Shown: one piece after another, positions 20,616 to 32,500 of the stretch
Position numbering within the stretch: the stretch's first letter is position 1
How the letters are laid out: every line of letters starts with the position of its first letter
Assembly: GCF_030253575.1 (NCBI RefSeq)
Contig: NC_080558.1
Span: 9,930,001-9,994,000 of the forward strand
Direction of reading: 5' to 3'
Length of the DNA stretch: 64,000 nt
DNA from: Rhododendron vialii
Lineage: Eukaryota > Streptophyta > Magnoliopsida > Ericales > Ericaceae
The notes under the pieces: model-generated
The model's input: only the letters and a program-made list of their open reading frames with translations
Database searches by the model: none
Told to the model about the DNA's origin: nothing
Position numbers and translations under genes: made by a program

Positions 20616-22660
20616 AATCTTTGCAAAGATTTACTCTGTCTACAAACTTTTTGAAAGAGAACCTACCTACAACTCTAAAGGGAAGTGTGAATCACTCCTC
20701 TCCTAACAATATACACTTTTCATACGTCCAAAAGCAGTATTGTAAATTTATATTAATAAAGATAAAAGAGAGTCTGAATTGTAAAAATGAAAGTGTGAAA
20801 ATCATTTTCCTTCTCTAAACAGGAAGCAATCATTTATCTCCTAGGCTTCTTTTGAAGAAACTAGCGTTAGCTGATCATTATAACGCAAAAAAATTCACAA
20901 TATACACGACCATGCCAAATTTGGTCATTGCAACCTCATGTAATACTTCAGTTTTTATAAATTAGGCCTAACTTCCCAAGAAGCCGGTTTTTTTTGTCTT
21001 TACTCAATTTTTTTTTGCATTTACTAGTTTTGCGTCAAACTTTTGTGGGTTATTGAGAAGAATCGAAAAAGTAAAAGATTGTGACTTTTACCTAATTCTT
21101 TTTGAAAATATTCATTAATTGGCACTTTTAGCCAAACTAAAAGTCATAATCTTTTACTTTTAAAATAAGTGCTAAATTTTAAATATTTTTTAATTTTTTT
21201 TTGGGTAGAGGCCCGGTTTGATTTGACTTGGTTTTAAAATTCATAATACTCTGAAATGTCTTGATCATTATTCCCTCTGTTCATGATTTAAAATTGCGTT
21301 GGCCGGGGCTGGGCACGGGCAGAGTTTTGGATGACTGATCCCAAACTTGGTCGAAGTTGGGGAAGTTGACGCACAATTTGGGCTGCCCTTTCATTGATTG
21401 AGAAATAATCTTGCGGTAAAATTTTAGTGTCAAATTTGGAGATGACAAATTTCTGTGCACTTTATGGAAAAAATGTTCTCTAAAAATTAAAAAGTTTCCA
21501 TGATTTGACTTGTCAACGCCATTACTGTAAATTCAATCCAGGAAACCCAATCAACGGTCCATGTTTAAAGAATTTTGGATCTTTGATAGGATTTCCGGGA
21601 GGATTTCTAGTTTTCTCTTTCCTAAACTGTACTAGGTCTAAAAGAAGTATTATGGCTTGTGATTTCGAAAGTGAAGATTGTATTCATTATTCCTTTTCTT
21701 CATCAATCACACTTCAATCTCCAATTACTGCAAACCATTACGATTAAGCCATGTGCATATGTACATTTACTATAAGGCTGACTATACTATGTTTAAATCT
21801 TGTTCTGAAAGGCAATTTTGGTTACAATTGTTAGGTTTGTGAAGCCTCATTTGGTTTAATTTGCGCTTTGCTGACTTTTTAGATTTCGATTTAGATAAGG
21901 GTATTTCGGTAACTGATGAAGTAAACTCGAAGTTATAAATACTTGTCATACGCAGCCAATGTAACTTGTAGTCCATATTCATTCACCACATAGTGAAAAA
22001 TAGTGAAAACTAGTGTGACATGTGAATGTATTCAACTACACAATGTCGTGTAATTAGCTGTATTTTCTGACTTGGTGGAGCAGATGCAGAAGATGAAGGA
22101 CCAGCAAATGTGGAATATACAGTAATCTAACTTTTTATTTAGCCCAACCAGGCCTGAACATATGTATGTCCCCTTATTTCTTTCTAAATTCTTTGATATA
22201 TCTTTGTATATACCATGGAAAAACTAAGGTACAAGACCCATTTTTACAACATATACATGCATATACATACATAAAGATAGACTAATAGATGAGAGAATGG
22301 AGGGTTACAGGGTCTATGAGGTGGTGAATTGAATGGGAGGCTATGGTGGGTTCAAGTGGAGGTGGCGGTGGGTGATGGCAATGAGTGATTGTGGATGCGA
22401 GTTGCTTATTGATGGTGGGTGCTAACAGACAAAATTTTTGGATTATTATTGTAATCTATTAAAAAAATAGCTTGGATAAAAAATATTATTTTTTGTCTAA
22501 ACCAATAATTCCACAAAATCTTACACAAAAATAAACAAATATGAAATAGCTGTGAATAAATCATGTAGCAATTGGGTAGGGGCTTAATTGTTATGCAAAT
22601 ATAAACGTTAAGGGTGATATTTGTAATTTATCCCATCAACATAAAAGAGAGAGGTGACGG
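20616..22660. other. Spacer with duplicated segments and a T-rich hairpin
   Basis: Bases 20970-21190 form an AT-rich inverted repeat related to the one at 34040-34400. Bases 21290-22050 match 25440-26270 (GGCACGGGC, AAATCTTGTTCTGAAAGGCA, GGGTATTTCGGTAA), so they belong to the tandem unit. No open reading frame here resembles a known protein. Confidence 0.45.
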
Positions 22661-22699
22661 CGTCAGACTCAATGACCTTCTAAACTCAAATTGCAAACA

Positions 22700-22995
22700 T
22701 TGGGAATGAAATTTGTGCAATTGATATGTTGGGGGACCAAAATGGCACGCAAAGAATACTTTGGAAACCAAAAATGTGACTTTGGGTTGGTACTATGCAG
22801 TGAGGTGCACAACAACATGCTGCACATCTCCGAGCCGTTGAATTGTATATCTAAAGACTCGGATTTCATCTCAGCAACCAACGATCAAGAGCCGTTCATT
22901 GCCGAGATGAGATTCAAGTTGTCAGATGCACAATCCGATGGCTTGGAGGTGCGCAGCACGGTACATCACTGCACAACACCATCCCCCAATTCATC
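22700..22995. mobile_element. Possible MITE (CCGAGCCGTTGAAT-type hairpin)
   Basis: Short self-complementary stretches such as CATCTCAGCAA...GCCGAGATG, and a GTGCACAAC...GTGCGCAGC layout, suggest a small inverted-repeat element. The ends are not clear. Confidence 0.3.
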
Positions 22996-23487
22996 AATAA
23001 GCTGTGTATCTCGATTAATAAGTTTAGAAGATCAATTTATAGACCGGAGATAATTTTGAAGTCTTTTAAACAAGATAAACCTACAGATGTCTCTTGTTCT
23101 ATATATTTTCTCTCAAGTCCAAGGAGTTGGACTAGACTCTAGATGATATAATCACAGTTAATCGACGAAAAGGAAAAAAAAAAAAGTCGAATTTACCCTG
23201 TAAGATTAATTCCGGAAGTTGATTAACGATTTTAAAAGGCAAACCCAGTGCACGAGACTCTCGTCATTACAGACTCTTCGCGACTCGGACCCAGAGAGAG
23301 AGAGGAGGGAAATCGGTGAAATGAGACGAGGAGGACCAGATGCAACGTGCTCAAAAGAAGGTTATTCAATGACTCGAACCTGCAACTCCAGAAACGTTAA
23401 TGGCAAGCAGGTCTTGTGCAAAATTCTCCATCTCTAAAGCTGAAATGGTGTGTAGACTTTTTCATAAACACTGGACAATGGGGGAGG
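22996..23487 (-). pseudogene. Orphan promoter and N-terminal fragment (L3, right part)
   Basis: Bases 23000-23170 match the distal promoter of the family (AGACCGGAGATAATTTTGAAG). Bases 23190-23290 are the CAAG/GTAA unit, and 23340-23487 the leader. The start MENFAQDLLA lies near 23430 and is followed by about 20 related codons and a stop. A solo LTR interrupts the leader at 23488. Confidence 0.5.
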
Positions 23488-24130
23488 TGATTACACCATA
23501 TTTTACCGCCTGTCGATGATCGACCAAAAGGTGACAATAATGAGAATGTTTTCTATTTTATTATTTCGTATTAATAATATAACTAGTTTTTATTCGTTTC
23601 TTTGTTTGTATTTTGATGGAGTGTAGGACACTTGGCATGCTCCTACACATTTAGAAGTTAAAAGGACACTTGTCATCGTCCTACACACTTTGAAGTTGAA
23701 GGGAAGTTATTTGGATACTTGGAAGCAAATTAGAAGAATGAAGAGTAGTGGAAAGTGAAGAAGTTATTTCCTACACATCTTTGTTTTCCTATAAATAGCC
23801 TTTTTAGGCCTCATTGTAAGACCCTCAATCAATCGCCCAAAGGCTTCTACTTTTATCTGTATTTTACATTTCTTGCTTTAGGAGTAGCTTGTAACGTAAT
23901 TGTCTGTTCGATTGTGTTCTCATCGTCGATCGACTTTTATCCCGAAGAATAATAAAGTCCATTTTGTTGTTCTTCTTTCATCTCTATTCACTTCATTAAG
24001 TTTGCTTCTAGAGAAGTCCTGAAATACGGCAAGGAACCAAACTCCACCATCATAAACACCCACATTCCAGCATACACGCATAACAACCCTTAGTCAATTC
24101 GTCGACTATAAGCGAGAAAATAGACAAACA
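23488..24130. mobile_element. Solo LTR in the L3 leader
   Basis: A 643-base unit starting TGATTACACC and ending GACAAACA, flanked by the 5-base direct repeat GGAGG (23483-23487 and 24131-24135). Inside are CCTATAAATAGCC near 23785 and AATAAAG near 23951, typical of LTR promoter and polyadenylation signals. The kinase leader continues on both sides. There is no internal region, so it is a solo LTR. The family is not determined. Confidence 0.8.
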
Positions 24131-24330
24131 GGAGGGATGAGTGATATTGATGAAACCCCGTTGATGATACTATTTGACTGCCGAAGAGTACTCTAGTAAA
24201 ACAAGACAGGGGGTTTGGTCGTCTCAAGTGGTTTCCAATTTGTGGTCTGCAGCAGCTTTAACTAGTATATGATAACATAACCACTTGAGGAGAAAGAACG
24301 TTCACAAGTTGGAGTATGCCCATCTTAAGT
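24131..24330 (-). pseudogene. Orphan leader fragment (L3, left part in gene orientation)
   Basis: Continues the leader after the solo LTR: GGGATGAGTGATATTGATG, ACAGGGGGTTTGGTCGTCTC, ACTAGTATATG and AGAAAGAACGTTCACAAG. It is non-coding. Confidence 0.55.
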
Positions 24331-24427
24331 TGGAGTGTGCCCACCTCAATTTTTGTTTTTGTTTTAGTAGGAGTAACTTTTAGTGTGTCATGGAGAGCAA
24401 ATTTCTAAGTCGGGTTGGGAAGTGGGA

Positions 24428-24645
24428 TTGGGACGGGCTGTAGTGCGGTTGCCGCACTACACCGTGTAGTGTGGTCAATCCGACTGTCCATGTCGGTATA
24501 GACGGCTCGGATTTAATCCGAGCTCCAAGTAATCCGAGCCGTCGATTGTTCGGATTCCAATCCGAGCCGTCCATTGCCGAGATGGATGGCCAGATTAGAC
24601 ACACTACACGTGTAGTGCGGGAGGTGCACTACAGCATCCCCGGAT
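24428..24645. mobile_element. MITE-like element with nested palindromes
   Basis: The outer arms GTAGTGCGG...CCGCACTACACCGTGTAGTGTGG and CACACTACACGTGTAGTGCGGG...TGCACTAC are mutual complements. The interior repeats CGGCTCGGATT and AATCCGAGCCGTC in opposite orientation. The DNA could fold into a long hairpin. It is non-coding. Confidence 0.6.
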
Positions 24646-26270
24646 CCATCAGCTTGACACGATAAACATGCAACTGTTTCTTGCTCTAGTCATTTTCATG
24701 TTTAATTCTATGTTTATAATTTGCTTGCTAGTTGTTACTGAGTGTTTAGACTAAATGAATTTACTCCTTTGTAAGATAATGATTAAACCCTTTAGTGAAC
24801 TTTTCTAGCATTTGCTTTTTAAATTTGTTTCTTTGAGGGAAATTAAAAATATTTAAAAAAGTATGGATTAGAATTGAAAAACAAAGAATAAAGCAACAAA
24901 TATGATTTTAATACTGTATGTTGTGAACTTTTGTTTGCTCATAGGAGTACTTATCATTTTTCACTTTTAAAAAAGTCCCCCAGTCAAGAGTAATTGAACA
25001 AAAAAGAAGAGAAAAGTGATCGAAAGGATAAGATTTGAGAGAAGGAGAGAACTTGCGGTTGATTTTGACACACTTTGACTAATTGGCTACCTATGAGAAT
25101 GATTGAGAGAGTACAGATCTGATTTTGTTGACTCTTACCAAATGACGGTTAACATTATGTTTACTTTTGCCTAGTATCTTGCATATTTGATGTACGGGGA
25201 TTAAAAAAAAATTGAATGAGAACTTTTTCCCTTGCCCTATGCATCAGTGAGTTGATATGGGATTCTTAAAATTTACTTCATCTTCTCACAAAAAAAAAAG
25301 AAAAAAGAAACATCAGCAAGATTAAGAAAAAAAAAAGATAGAAAGAAAAAAGATAGGTTTCATGAAATAAAAAAAGGTATATATTTATTTTATATAAAAA
25401 AAAGTAAGGTTATTGGCTTGAGAAAAAGTTTTACAGTCGAATTTAAAATTGGGTTGGTCAGGGTTCGGCACGGGCGGAGTTTCGGATAACCGATCCCAAT
25501 TTAAAAATGTTCTCTTAAGATTACGAGTACTACCATGTGTACAAATGCAGTGTACATATCATGTACATATGAATATTGTAGGGCACATTCCGTATTTCAG
25601 AAAGATGATTCGAACCGTCTACTATTTTTAAAACATTTTTTTATGAAATCCTATAAAAAATCAGCTCAACCCGATATAGGTAGGGATTTTAATTTTCTAA
25701 ATTTGTAGAGGCAAAACTGAACAGTTAAGTAGTTTCGCCCCCACACATTCAGAAAAATTCTAACCGATATCAAGTTGAGTTGATTTTTTTACGTGACTCC
25801 ATAAAAAAATATTTTAAAAATAATGGGCTATTCAAATCATTTTTGTCGGATCTGAGATGGACCCCACAAAATTCATATGTACATAGTATGTAAAAGCTCA
25901 TATGTGCCCATGACTTTTCCATAAAATTACTACATTACTGTACATTCATTCTGAAGAAGAATTATGTCTTGTGATTTCGAAAGTATCGATGCTGCGATAG
26001 CCATGGGTATGTACTCTAATATTGACAAAACTATGTTTAAATCTTGTTCTGAAAGGCATTTTTGGATTCATCGGTTTTTGAAGACCCATTTGGTTTAATT
26101 TGCGTTTTGTTGACTTTTTGGATTTCGACTTGGACAAGGGTATTTCGGTAATTGATGATGTAAACTCGAAGTTATAAAATACTTGCTATATGCCGCGAAT
26201 GTAACTTGTACTCTATTCTTCATTTATCACATGTACTCTATTCTTCATTTATCACATGGTGGAAAATAGG
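24646..26270. other. Duplicated spacer between L3 and the LINE
   Basis: A mosaic of segments found also at 13620-14160, 16440-16930 and 21290-22050, in the same orientation, plus the MITE-like repeat at 25590-25875. No gene is supported. Confidence 0.5.
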
Positions 26271-28460
26271 CGAATGGTTAGCAGGTCAGCTAGCTCGGAT
26301 CGTGATTGTACTGTACAGAATTAAGTGTCACACTATGACCACCAGAGGAAGGTTTGCCACCAAGTTGGAGAGATTGTAAGATCCCATATCGGCAAAAGAT
26401 GGAAGGTTTAAATGATATATAAGGATCCGCAAGCAGCTACTGAGATTGTAAGATCCCATATCGGCAAAAGGTGGGGAGATTCTGACTGCCCCTACGTTCG
26501 GCCGCGCGTTCGGCCTCTCCGGTGACTGGAAGTGCAGCTACTATTTCGTCTTGGTTTGTATTTTTCGAGTTCGAGCTTGATTTCAACGAAAGCAGGGCCA
26601 CGCATCTGGAATCGTTTCGGCGAGACTGATCTTCTATAGGGGTTTGCTTTTTCGGTCAGCCGTTATCTTTCTGATTGCTTTGCTTTGTTGTTGGTTTTCT
26701 GGTTCTGCATATTTCCGATTTAGGAGTTTCGGTGGGTGTCTCTTTTGTTCTTCGAATTAAGCGTTTGGATTCTGTTAATATAATTGTGTTTGGTTTGCCT
26801 CTAGTGTGTTTTGCTCTGCTGTGTGTGTGCTTCTTATCTACCGATTGGGTGTCCGGTTGTTTGTTCATGGCTAGGGGATTTCGGTTGTCAAAAGGGTTGT
26901 TGAAGACTCTTAAGGGTCGTTCCAATAAGGAGGCTAAGGGCAAGGCTCTTGCATTGTCCCACGATATAGACTCTTCCTGGCGTAATCGGGATCTTTTTCA
27001 GCCTTGGGTATAATGGAGAGGGCCCTTGTGATGGATGACTTTGGTTTGGATTGGGAGCTGGATTCGCGTATGATTAAAGCCAGGGAGGGTACCAAAGCCC
27101 GGATGCGTGATATTTTTTATCCATCCTACGAACCGTGGGAGGAGATTAACGATGATTCGGATCTCCACTCTGAGATGGATCACTCCATGTCGGGACAATC
27201 TGATTTGAAGTTTTCTAAGCTGTCTCGTGGGAAACTCATTCGGGTTGATGAAAATCATCCTCAAGTGTCCTTTCAATTTGATGGCGCTAAAGGGGAGGCA
27301 TGTGAGGCTTTGATGGCGAATACTTTCAGAGCCGGGACTATGAGTCGTGGAGGGGCTTCTTCTAGTTATGTTGTTTCCAGTGGTTTTGAATCTGTTGCTG
27401 GGTTTGACAAGGTTAATAATGAGATGAGATGAGGCCTCGTTTTATCGAGTCTCGTCGGCGTAAGAAAAAGGTCATCATAGGTCGAGACTTTCTCCTTGTT
27501 AACCGCATTTGTTTTCTGGGATCCGACATGGGTAGGACATTCCAGTTCTTCCATATACCAAGTCTCTCGGCTGTTGAAGTTAAAGTGAAGGAGTCTTCTT
27601 TTGAAGCAAATTGTCTTGGCATGCATGATTCCCCTATGCCTCCGGGGGTTTCTTTTAGTGTTCAGGACATCGAACATCGATGGTTAGTGTGGCAGACCCT
27701 CCTAGTCCTCCCCAGTTGGAATCCTTGTCAACTTGCGTATCTGTTTTCCCAATGCCTAAACCTCAGCAGCTTAGCTTTGAGGAGTTCTCGTCTGATCGGT
27801 CATCGTTCAGATGTGTGACTGCATCTACAATGCCTGGCCCTCATCAGTTTAGCTGTGCGAATTCCTTGTTTGACAGGGTGGGATAGGTCCTCTGTGATAC
27901 TGCTTCTGGACCACAGAATATGCGAGCAAAGAGGATCATGGCTGTCTGGCACGATCCAGTAGCGAACTGTGGCCCTACATCTGCCAAGCATCTCGCTAGT
28001 CGGGAACAGAAGAAACTAGACAAAGCCAAGGCTCGTTATGGTTGTGGCCAGGCTATTCGACACCCCAGTCAAAGAAAGCGGAAACGGGAAAGGGTTATAG
28101 AGGATGACCCGCATATGTATCGCATCCCTCAGCGTCGTGCATTTTGTTGAGTTAGCTAGTCCTTTTGCTCCTAATCTTTGTTTTGCAGGTGAGAAATCGT
28201 GCGCTTAGCGTTGAGTCTTGGATGCTCTTTTTTGTTGGGTCTTGGCGGGGTGTCTATTTAATTTGTTTGGGTTAGGGCTTTGTTGTGCGTCTGGTCTGCC
28301 TTATGTTGTTTTTATGGAGGTCTGGTGTATGAGTTGTATAACTGTAGATGTACTGTTTTAATTTGATATATATGTTAAGTTTGTGCTTCCTCAAAAAAAA
28401 TAAAATCTTTTGAGCTACGTGATTAGACGAATGGTTAGCAGGTCAGCTAGAGCGGATCGT
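26271..28460 (+). mobile_element. LINE-derived element lacking ORF2
   Basis: A 33-base direct repeat with two mismatches (26271-26303 and 28428-28460, beginning CGAATGGTTAGCAGGTCAGC) brackets the segment. It contains an ORF1-like coding stretch, a T/G-rich 3' region and an A-rich tail (TCAAAAAAAATAAAATC near 28391), the usual plant LINE 3' end. The left part has two copies of GATTGTAAGATCCCATATCG 76 bases apart (26368 and 26444). No endonuclease or reverse transcriptase is seen. Some 22 bases lie between the tail and the right repeat, so the repeat may not be a simple target duplication. Confidence 0.6.
26866..28150 (+). pseudogene. LINE ORF1-like coding remnant
   Basis: Open pieces in several frames. 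The first starts MARGFRLSKG at 26866 and stops at the TAA near 27011. An acidic stretch follows from 27012 (MERALVMDDFGLDWELDSR) to the stop at 27430. A basic C-terminal piece (27920-28150) contains LDKAKARYGCGQ, HPSQRKRKRER and the end RRAFC. The style and position before a LINE-type 3' end suggest ORF1 of an L1-like element, disrupted by stops and frame changes. I did not recognise a specific domain. Confidence 0.4.
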
Positions 28461-28574
28461 TACAATAAACCCTTTTTCTCTTGCGTTCTTTGATTTCTTT
28501 TCTTAATTGCATGTTTGTTGGTTTGACCGATTGCTGATTACTAATTCTTGTTAATCTGGTACAATTATATATGC

Positions 28575-28807
28575 AAAAATGTTGATAATAGCCAAATACC
28601 CAGCACAACCAAGCAGTCCACCAGCAGATCTGAAAAAAACAAAAAAACAAGCAGTTCACCATAATAATTTATCAGGTAATTTGGAAAACTAGATACATAC
28701 AAATATTTGGATAAGAAATTCAGCCACATCGTTTTAGGATTGTGTGAAAATCCCAGACCCTAAAGTGCAGAAATATTAGGTTCGGTGATTTGGTCCTATT
28801 ACAATTT
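28575..28807 (-). other. 3' flank of copy 5
   Basis: Matches 1-230 and 17110-17340, including CCACCAGCAGATCTG and TTATCAGGTAATTTGG. It is the shared downstream region of this family. Confidence 0.65.
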
Positions 28808-31074
28808 CTACTCTGAGGATGACGAGTATCCCAAGGAGGATATAGGAGTCGATGGTCGAACCAAATTTGAAATAAGATAGGTCTGTCCACCAATTGTGAA
28901 CTCGCTTTGGACAGAGATGATGTCATTGTTGAATCCGGAGACGTGGGCCATATGTAACTCATCACCCATCCAATAGGAATTTTCCCAAGCCTCTTGCATT
29001 TGCAATAAAGATTGAAGGCCACGCAACACATCGTTCATAGAAGGGCGTCGGATGCCCCCTTCAACCACACAACTTAGTGCTATATTGACATAATGCCTCA
29101 ATGACCCCATTGATAGTTCCTCTTTCGATGCATGCGCGGAACCAATCAAGCAACAAAACCTCATCCCTGTTGGGAGAAAAAGGGGTCTTAGCACACAATA
29201 CTTCCATCAACATGACACCGAAAGCATACACGCCAGTTTTATTTGTCACTTTACAATTGTGCAGGTACTCAGGGTCCAAATATCCCTTGGTGCCAAAAAC
29301 TCCCATCATGCCAATGATATTTGTTTCCATGCCCTCGGTTGCCATGCTAGTGGGAATAGGTACGGAAAAGTCAAAAGTGGCAACTTTCGCAGCACATTTA
29401 TCATCCAAAAGTACGTTCGATGGGTTTAGGTCACAGAGGACGAATTGTTGCTCTTCATTTGTATGGAGGTATTCGAGAGCTCGTGAAGTGTTGATGCAAA
29501 TCTCAAGCCGTTTTTTCCAAAGAAGTGGATCGTTATCGCTTCCGTGGAGATGACTTTTCAATGTCCCGTTTCCCATGTAGTCGTACACGAGGATCAACTC
29601 ATCCTTCTCTTCACAAAATCCTATCAAAGAGACTGTGTTAGGGTGATGAGTCAGAGATTGTACCTCAATCTCGGCAATAAATTGTCCGACCAAGTTTGCC
29701 TCTCTCAATACATATCTTTTAATCATAACCGCATGAGTTCCCCTCACCATATATCCCTTGTACAAACTAAACCAAATGCCTTGGCTTATCAAGAGTCCGT
29801 CATTGAAATCATTAGTGGCAGCGCGAATCTCAACAAGCGAGAAACGGGTAAGGTCGCCTATAATTGGTCATCCACCGTCATTTGAACCATTGTCCTTCCC
29901 TGCTCTCCACCAACAATTCATACCCTGAAACGCCTTTGCAATGGTTCCCTGCGATCTTCGCTTACGCTCATGCAATTCCAATGCAATCTCAAGGCTCTCC
30001 ACTATTTCAGACATTGTAGGCCTTTCCTTTGGTTTAGTATGTAAACAATTGTTCGCAAGTTTGACAAAGTACTTCAGACTATGTTGTGTTGTTTCTCCAT
30101 TAAGAGAGGGATCGATAATTCGGTCGAGCTTTCCCTTTTCGATGTACATTTTCGCCCAAAGAATTAGACTAATTTGCTCCTCCTCGAGTCTTGTATCTAT
30201 TGGTGGTCGACCATACAAGACTTCCAACAACACCACGCCAAAGGCATACACATCAGATTTCCTGGTTACTCTGTTGGTGTAGACATAATCTGGATCCCAA
30301 TATCCTCGCGTTGCTTTGACTTTTGTGCTAACATGGGTTGTTGTTTGGCTTGTAATGCAGAAATCAGAAACCTTTGCTACCCAATTCTCGTCCAACAAAA
30401 TGTTTGTGCTCTTCACATCTTGGTGTATGATATGTTGTTCAGTACCTGTATGAAGATAGTTGAGTCCACGTGCTGCACCAAGGCAAATGTTGAGCCTTTG
30501 AGTCCATGTTAGATGTGAGATAATTTTACCACTTTATTCTCTACTTGATTTGTAAAGATGACTGGCGAGAGTCCCATGAGCTATGTATTCGTAAAGAAGA
30601 ATCATCTCTGGATTCTCGTTGCGATAGCCGATGAGTGAAACGAGATTAGTATGATGGAACTTTGAAAGCAACTTTACCTCTGTCCAAAATTCTTCAGCAC
30701 CTTGCTTGGACTCGGCATTCAACCTCTTTATGGCAACAACAGTGGTTGTAGCACCATCGTATATTAAGCCTTGATATACCTTACCGAATCCCCCAATTAC
30801 AACAACATCATCAAAGTTGTAACTCGCTACGAGTACTTCATCCAGTGAAAAGCAACGACAAGATCCCTCTAGTTGAATCATGCCACCATCTATTGGGTTC
30901 TTCATCTCTAAAGAGAAGCTGTTGGTGGACGAGGCTTCTGCATGATCGAAGGGATTCGGAGACGGCAAGGCACGTGAAACGTCACCCATATTTTTCAGGA
31001 GGTGATTTTTGTGACTCGAATCCGCACCCACTAGGAACGTTAAAGGTAAGCGGGCCTTGTGCAAAATTCTACAT
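28808..31074 (-). pseudogene. Tandem kinase-pseudokinase, copy 5 (pseudogene)
   Basis: The expected start at 31074 is followed at once by a stop (ATG TAG), and a one-base difference follows in the N-terminal region. Kinase 1 has a shortened loop (VIGGFG, two residues lost), a stop at 30534-30536 after SSRE, and HQD in place of HRD. The linker contains a TGA near 29867. Kinase 2 is readable from about 29860 to 29100 with FVLCDL in place of FVHRDI and ATFDF in place of the DFG region, as in copy 6. A deletion of about 43 bases near 29100 removes the DPYLIGKIAPECF segment and shifts the frame. The C-terminus (28808-29100) is again well preserved, ending YSSSSE. One NPF motif (SPNPFDHAE) is present at the N-terminus. 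It is not functional as a dual kinase. Confidence 0.87.
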
Positions 31075-32500
31075 CTTCTGAAATGGTCCAGAGAATCTCT
31101 AGGAAACACTAGACAATGAGGAATGAGAGATATTGGCGAAACCGCCTTGATGATATTGACGGATATAACTAAAACAGGACAAGGGGATTTGGTCAACTTC
31201 AAGTAGCCCCCACCGTGCGCTATGCAACCTTAATTAAAGCTTGATAAAGTCAACCCACGACTTGGGAAAGTTATCGTCTGTGGGACTTGGTCAAAAAAAT
31301 ACCCTCAAATTAGAATCCGGGAATTCTATAGCACGCTGTTGATGTTGTTTTGTTGCCAATATTAAAGGACTTGCCGCGCCAACATCTTTCTTCCTCGCCT
31401 CGCTATTCAAAACAATTCAGTGGAATAAATTAGGGATCCAAGAAATTATATTCCCGTGCATCGAATTTGTAATTAAACAATCAATGTGAAATCATAAGAA
31501 AATTAATTCTAACAATGTAAACAAACTAACTTTCTAATTAATAAACAGGACCAGTTTGTATATTTCGTACACAGAAGCAATGTGAGTGCTACAAATTCCA
31601 ATTCCCCTTCTAGTATCCTAATACGCTCTCGCTGTACTTAGGAGAAAACTACATCAGATAGCTATACCACTTGTGGAATTTCAGTATAACCTCATTGTAT
31701 ACAGCAAACTGGTTCTAATTGATACATTCATATCATATTGCGGATGACTAAACTGTTGAGATGTGAAGAAAATTCAAGTGGGAGGTCGCAGTAAAATTGG
31801 CCCGTGCAGAAATCAAATTGGCCCGGGCCATTTTTTGCTTTTCGCCGGGCAGCCCCAAATTTGGCCCTGGTGGTCGGACACGAGAAAACATGCGGATTTT
31901 AGTGTTTTAAGGGTTTTTTGTGTATTGGCTTGGTTGTAACTATAAAAGCAAAGCTAGGGCTGTCTCCTATTGTAACTCTTACATACTTTCATCATAGTGA
32001 AACACCCTAACACCCCGTGAATGTACGATATATTAAGTAATCAGCTTAACTCGAAACCACGTAAATATCTGAGTCCTGTTATTTTCTTGCTTTAGATTGT
32101 TTTTTGTTCTTGGTATGTTCTTTGATTGTGTGAGTTTGCTTGCGGGTTTGGACGTTCGAATTCCCAACATTTATCTCTATAAGTTGCAAGTGGATCTACT
32201 CCTATGCATTTGACAGGGTTCAAATTAACTTCACTAACTACAACTAACAATGCTTACTTTTGCCGAGACAAAAAAGGGAAAAAAAAACTTCATCTCTATA
32301 AGTTACTGTAAACACGGGGTCCCATTAGCTGACTAAGCTCAAAAAACTCAGAGATGGCCCTGAGCTTTCACCAATCCCATTTGTACAAACACCAATATCT
32401 GATAATAAGCTGGACTGGTGTTGACCTAAAATGTTCCTCAATCGATATCAACAGGGTTTTGAAAAAACAACACTTGGAATGCTGGAATGTGATTTTTTAA
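31075..32500. repeat. Upstream block of copy 5
   Basis: Similar to 10511-12080 and 61000-62680: the leader, the GGGAATTCTATAGCACGCTG segment, the TTAGGGATCCAAGAAATTATA segment and the CACGGGGTCCCATTAGCTGAC segment. It is promoter and spacer DNA, interrupted by an LTR-like insert at 31754-32169. Confidence 0.65.
31754..32169. mobile_element. Solo-LTR-like insert in the copy 5 upstream block
   Basis: A 416-base segment beginning TGTTGAGATG and ending TTCCCAACA is absent from the paralogous site (GCGGATAACTTTATCTC near 11835). TG...CA ends, a TATA-like ACTATAAAAGC near 31940 and the length fit a solo LTR. The short flanks do not form a clean direct repeat, so the exact ends are uncertain. Confidence 0.55.

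Noticed and set aside
26656-27013. A host gene starting MLCFVVGFLVLHIS
   Set aside because: The hydrophobic lead is in the 5' region of the LINE-like element, and the frame ends soon. The element context explains it better.
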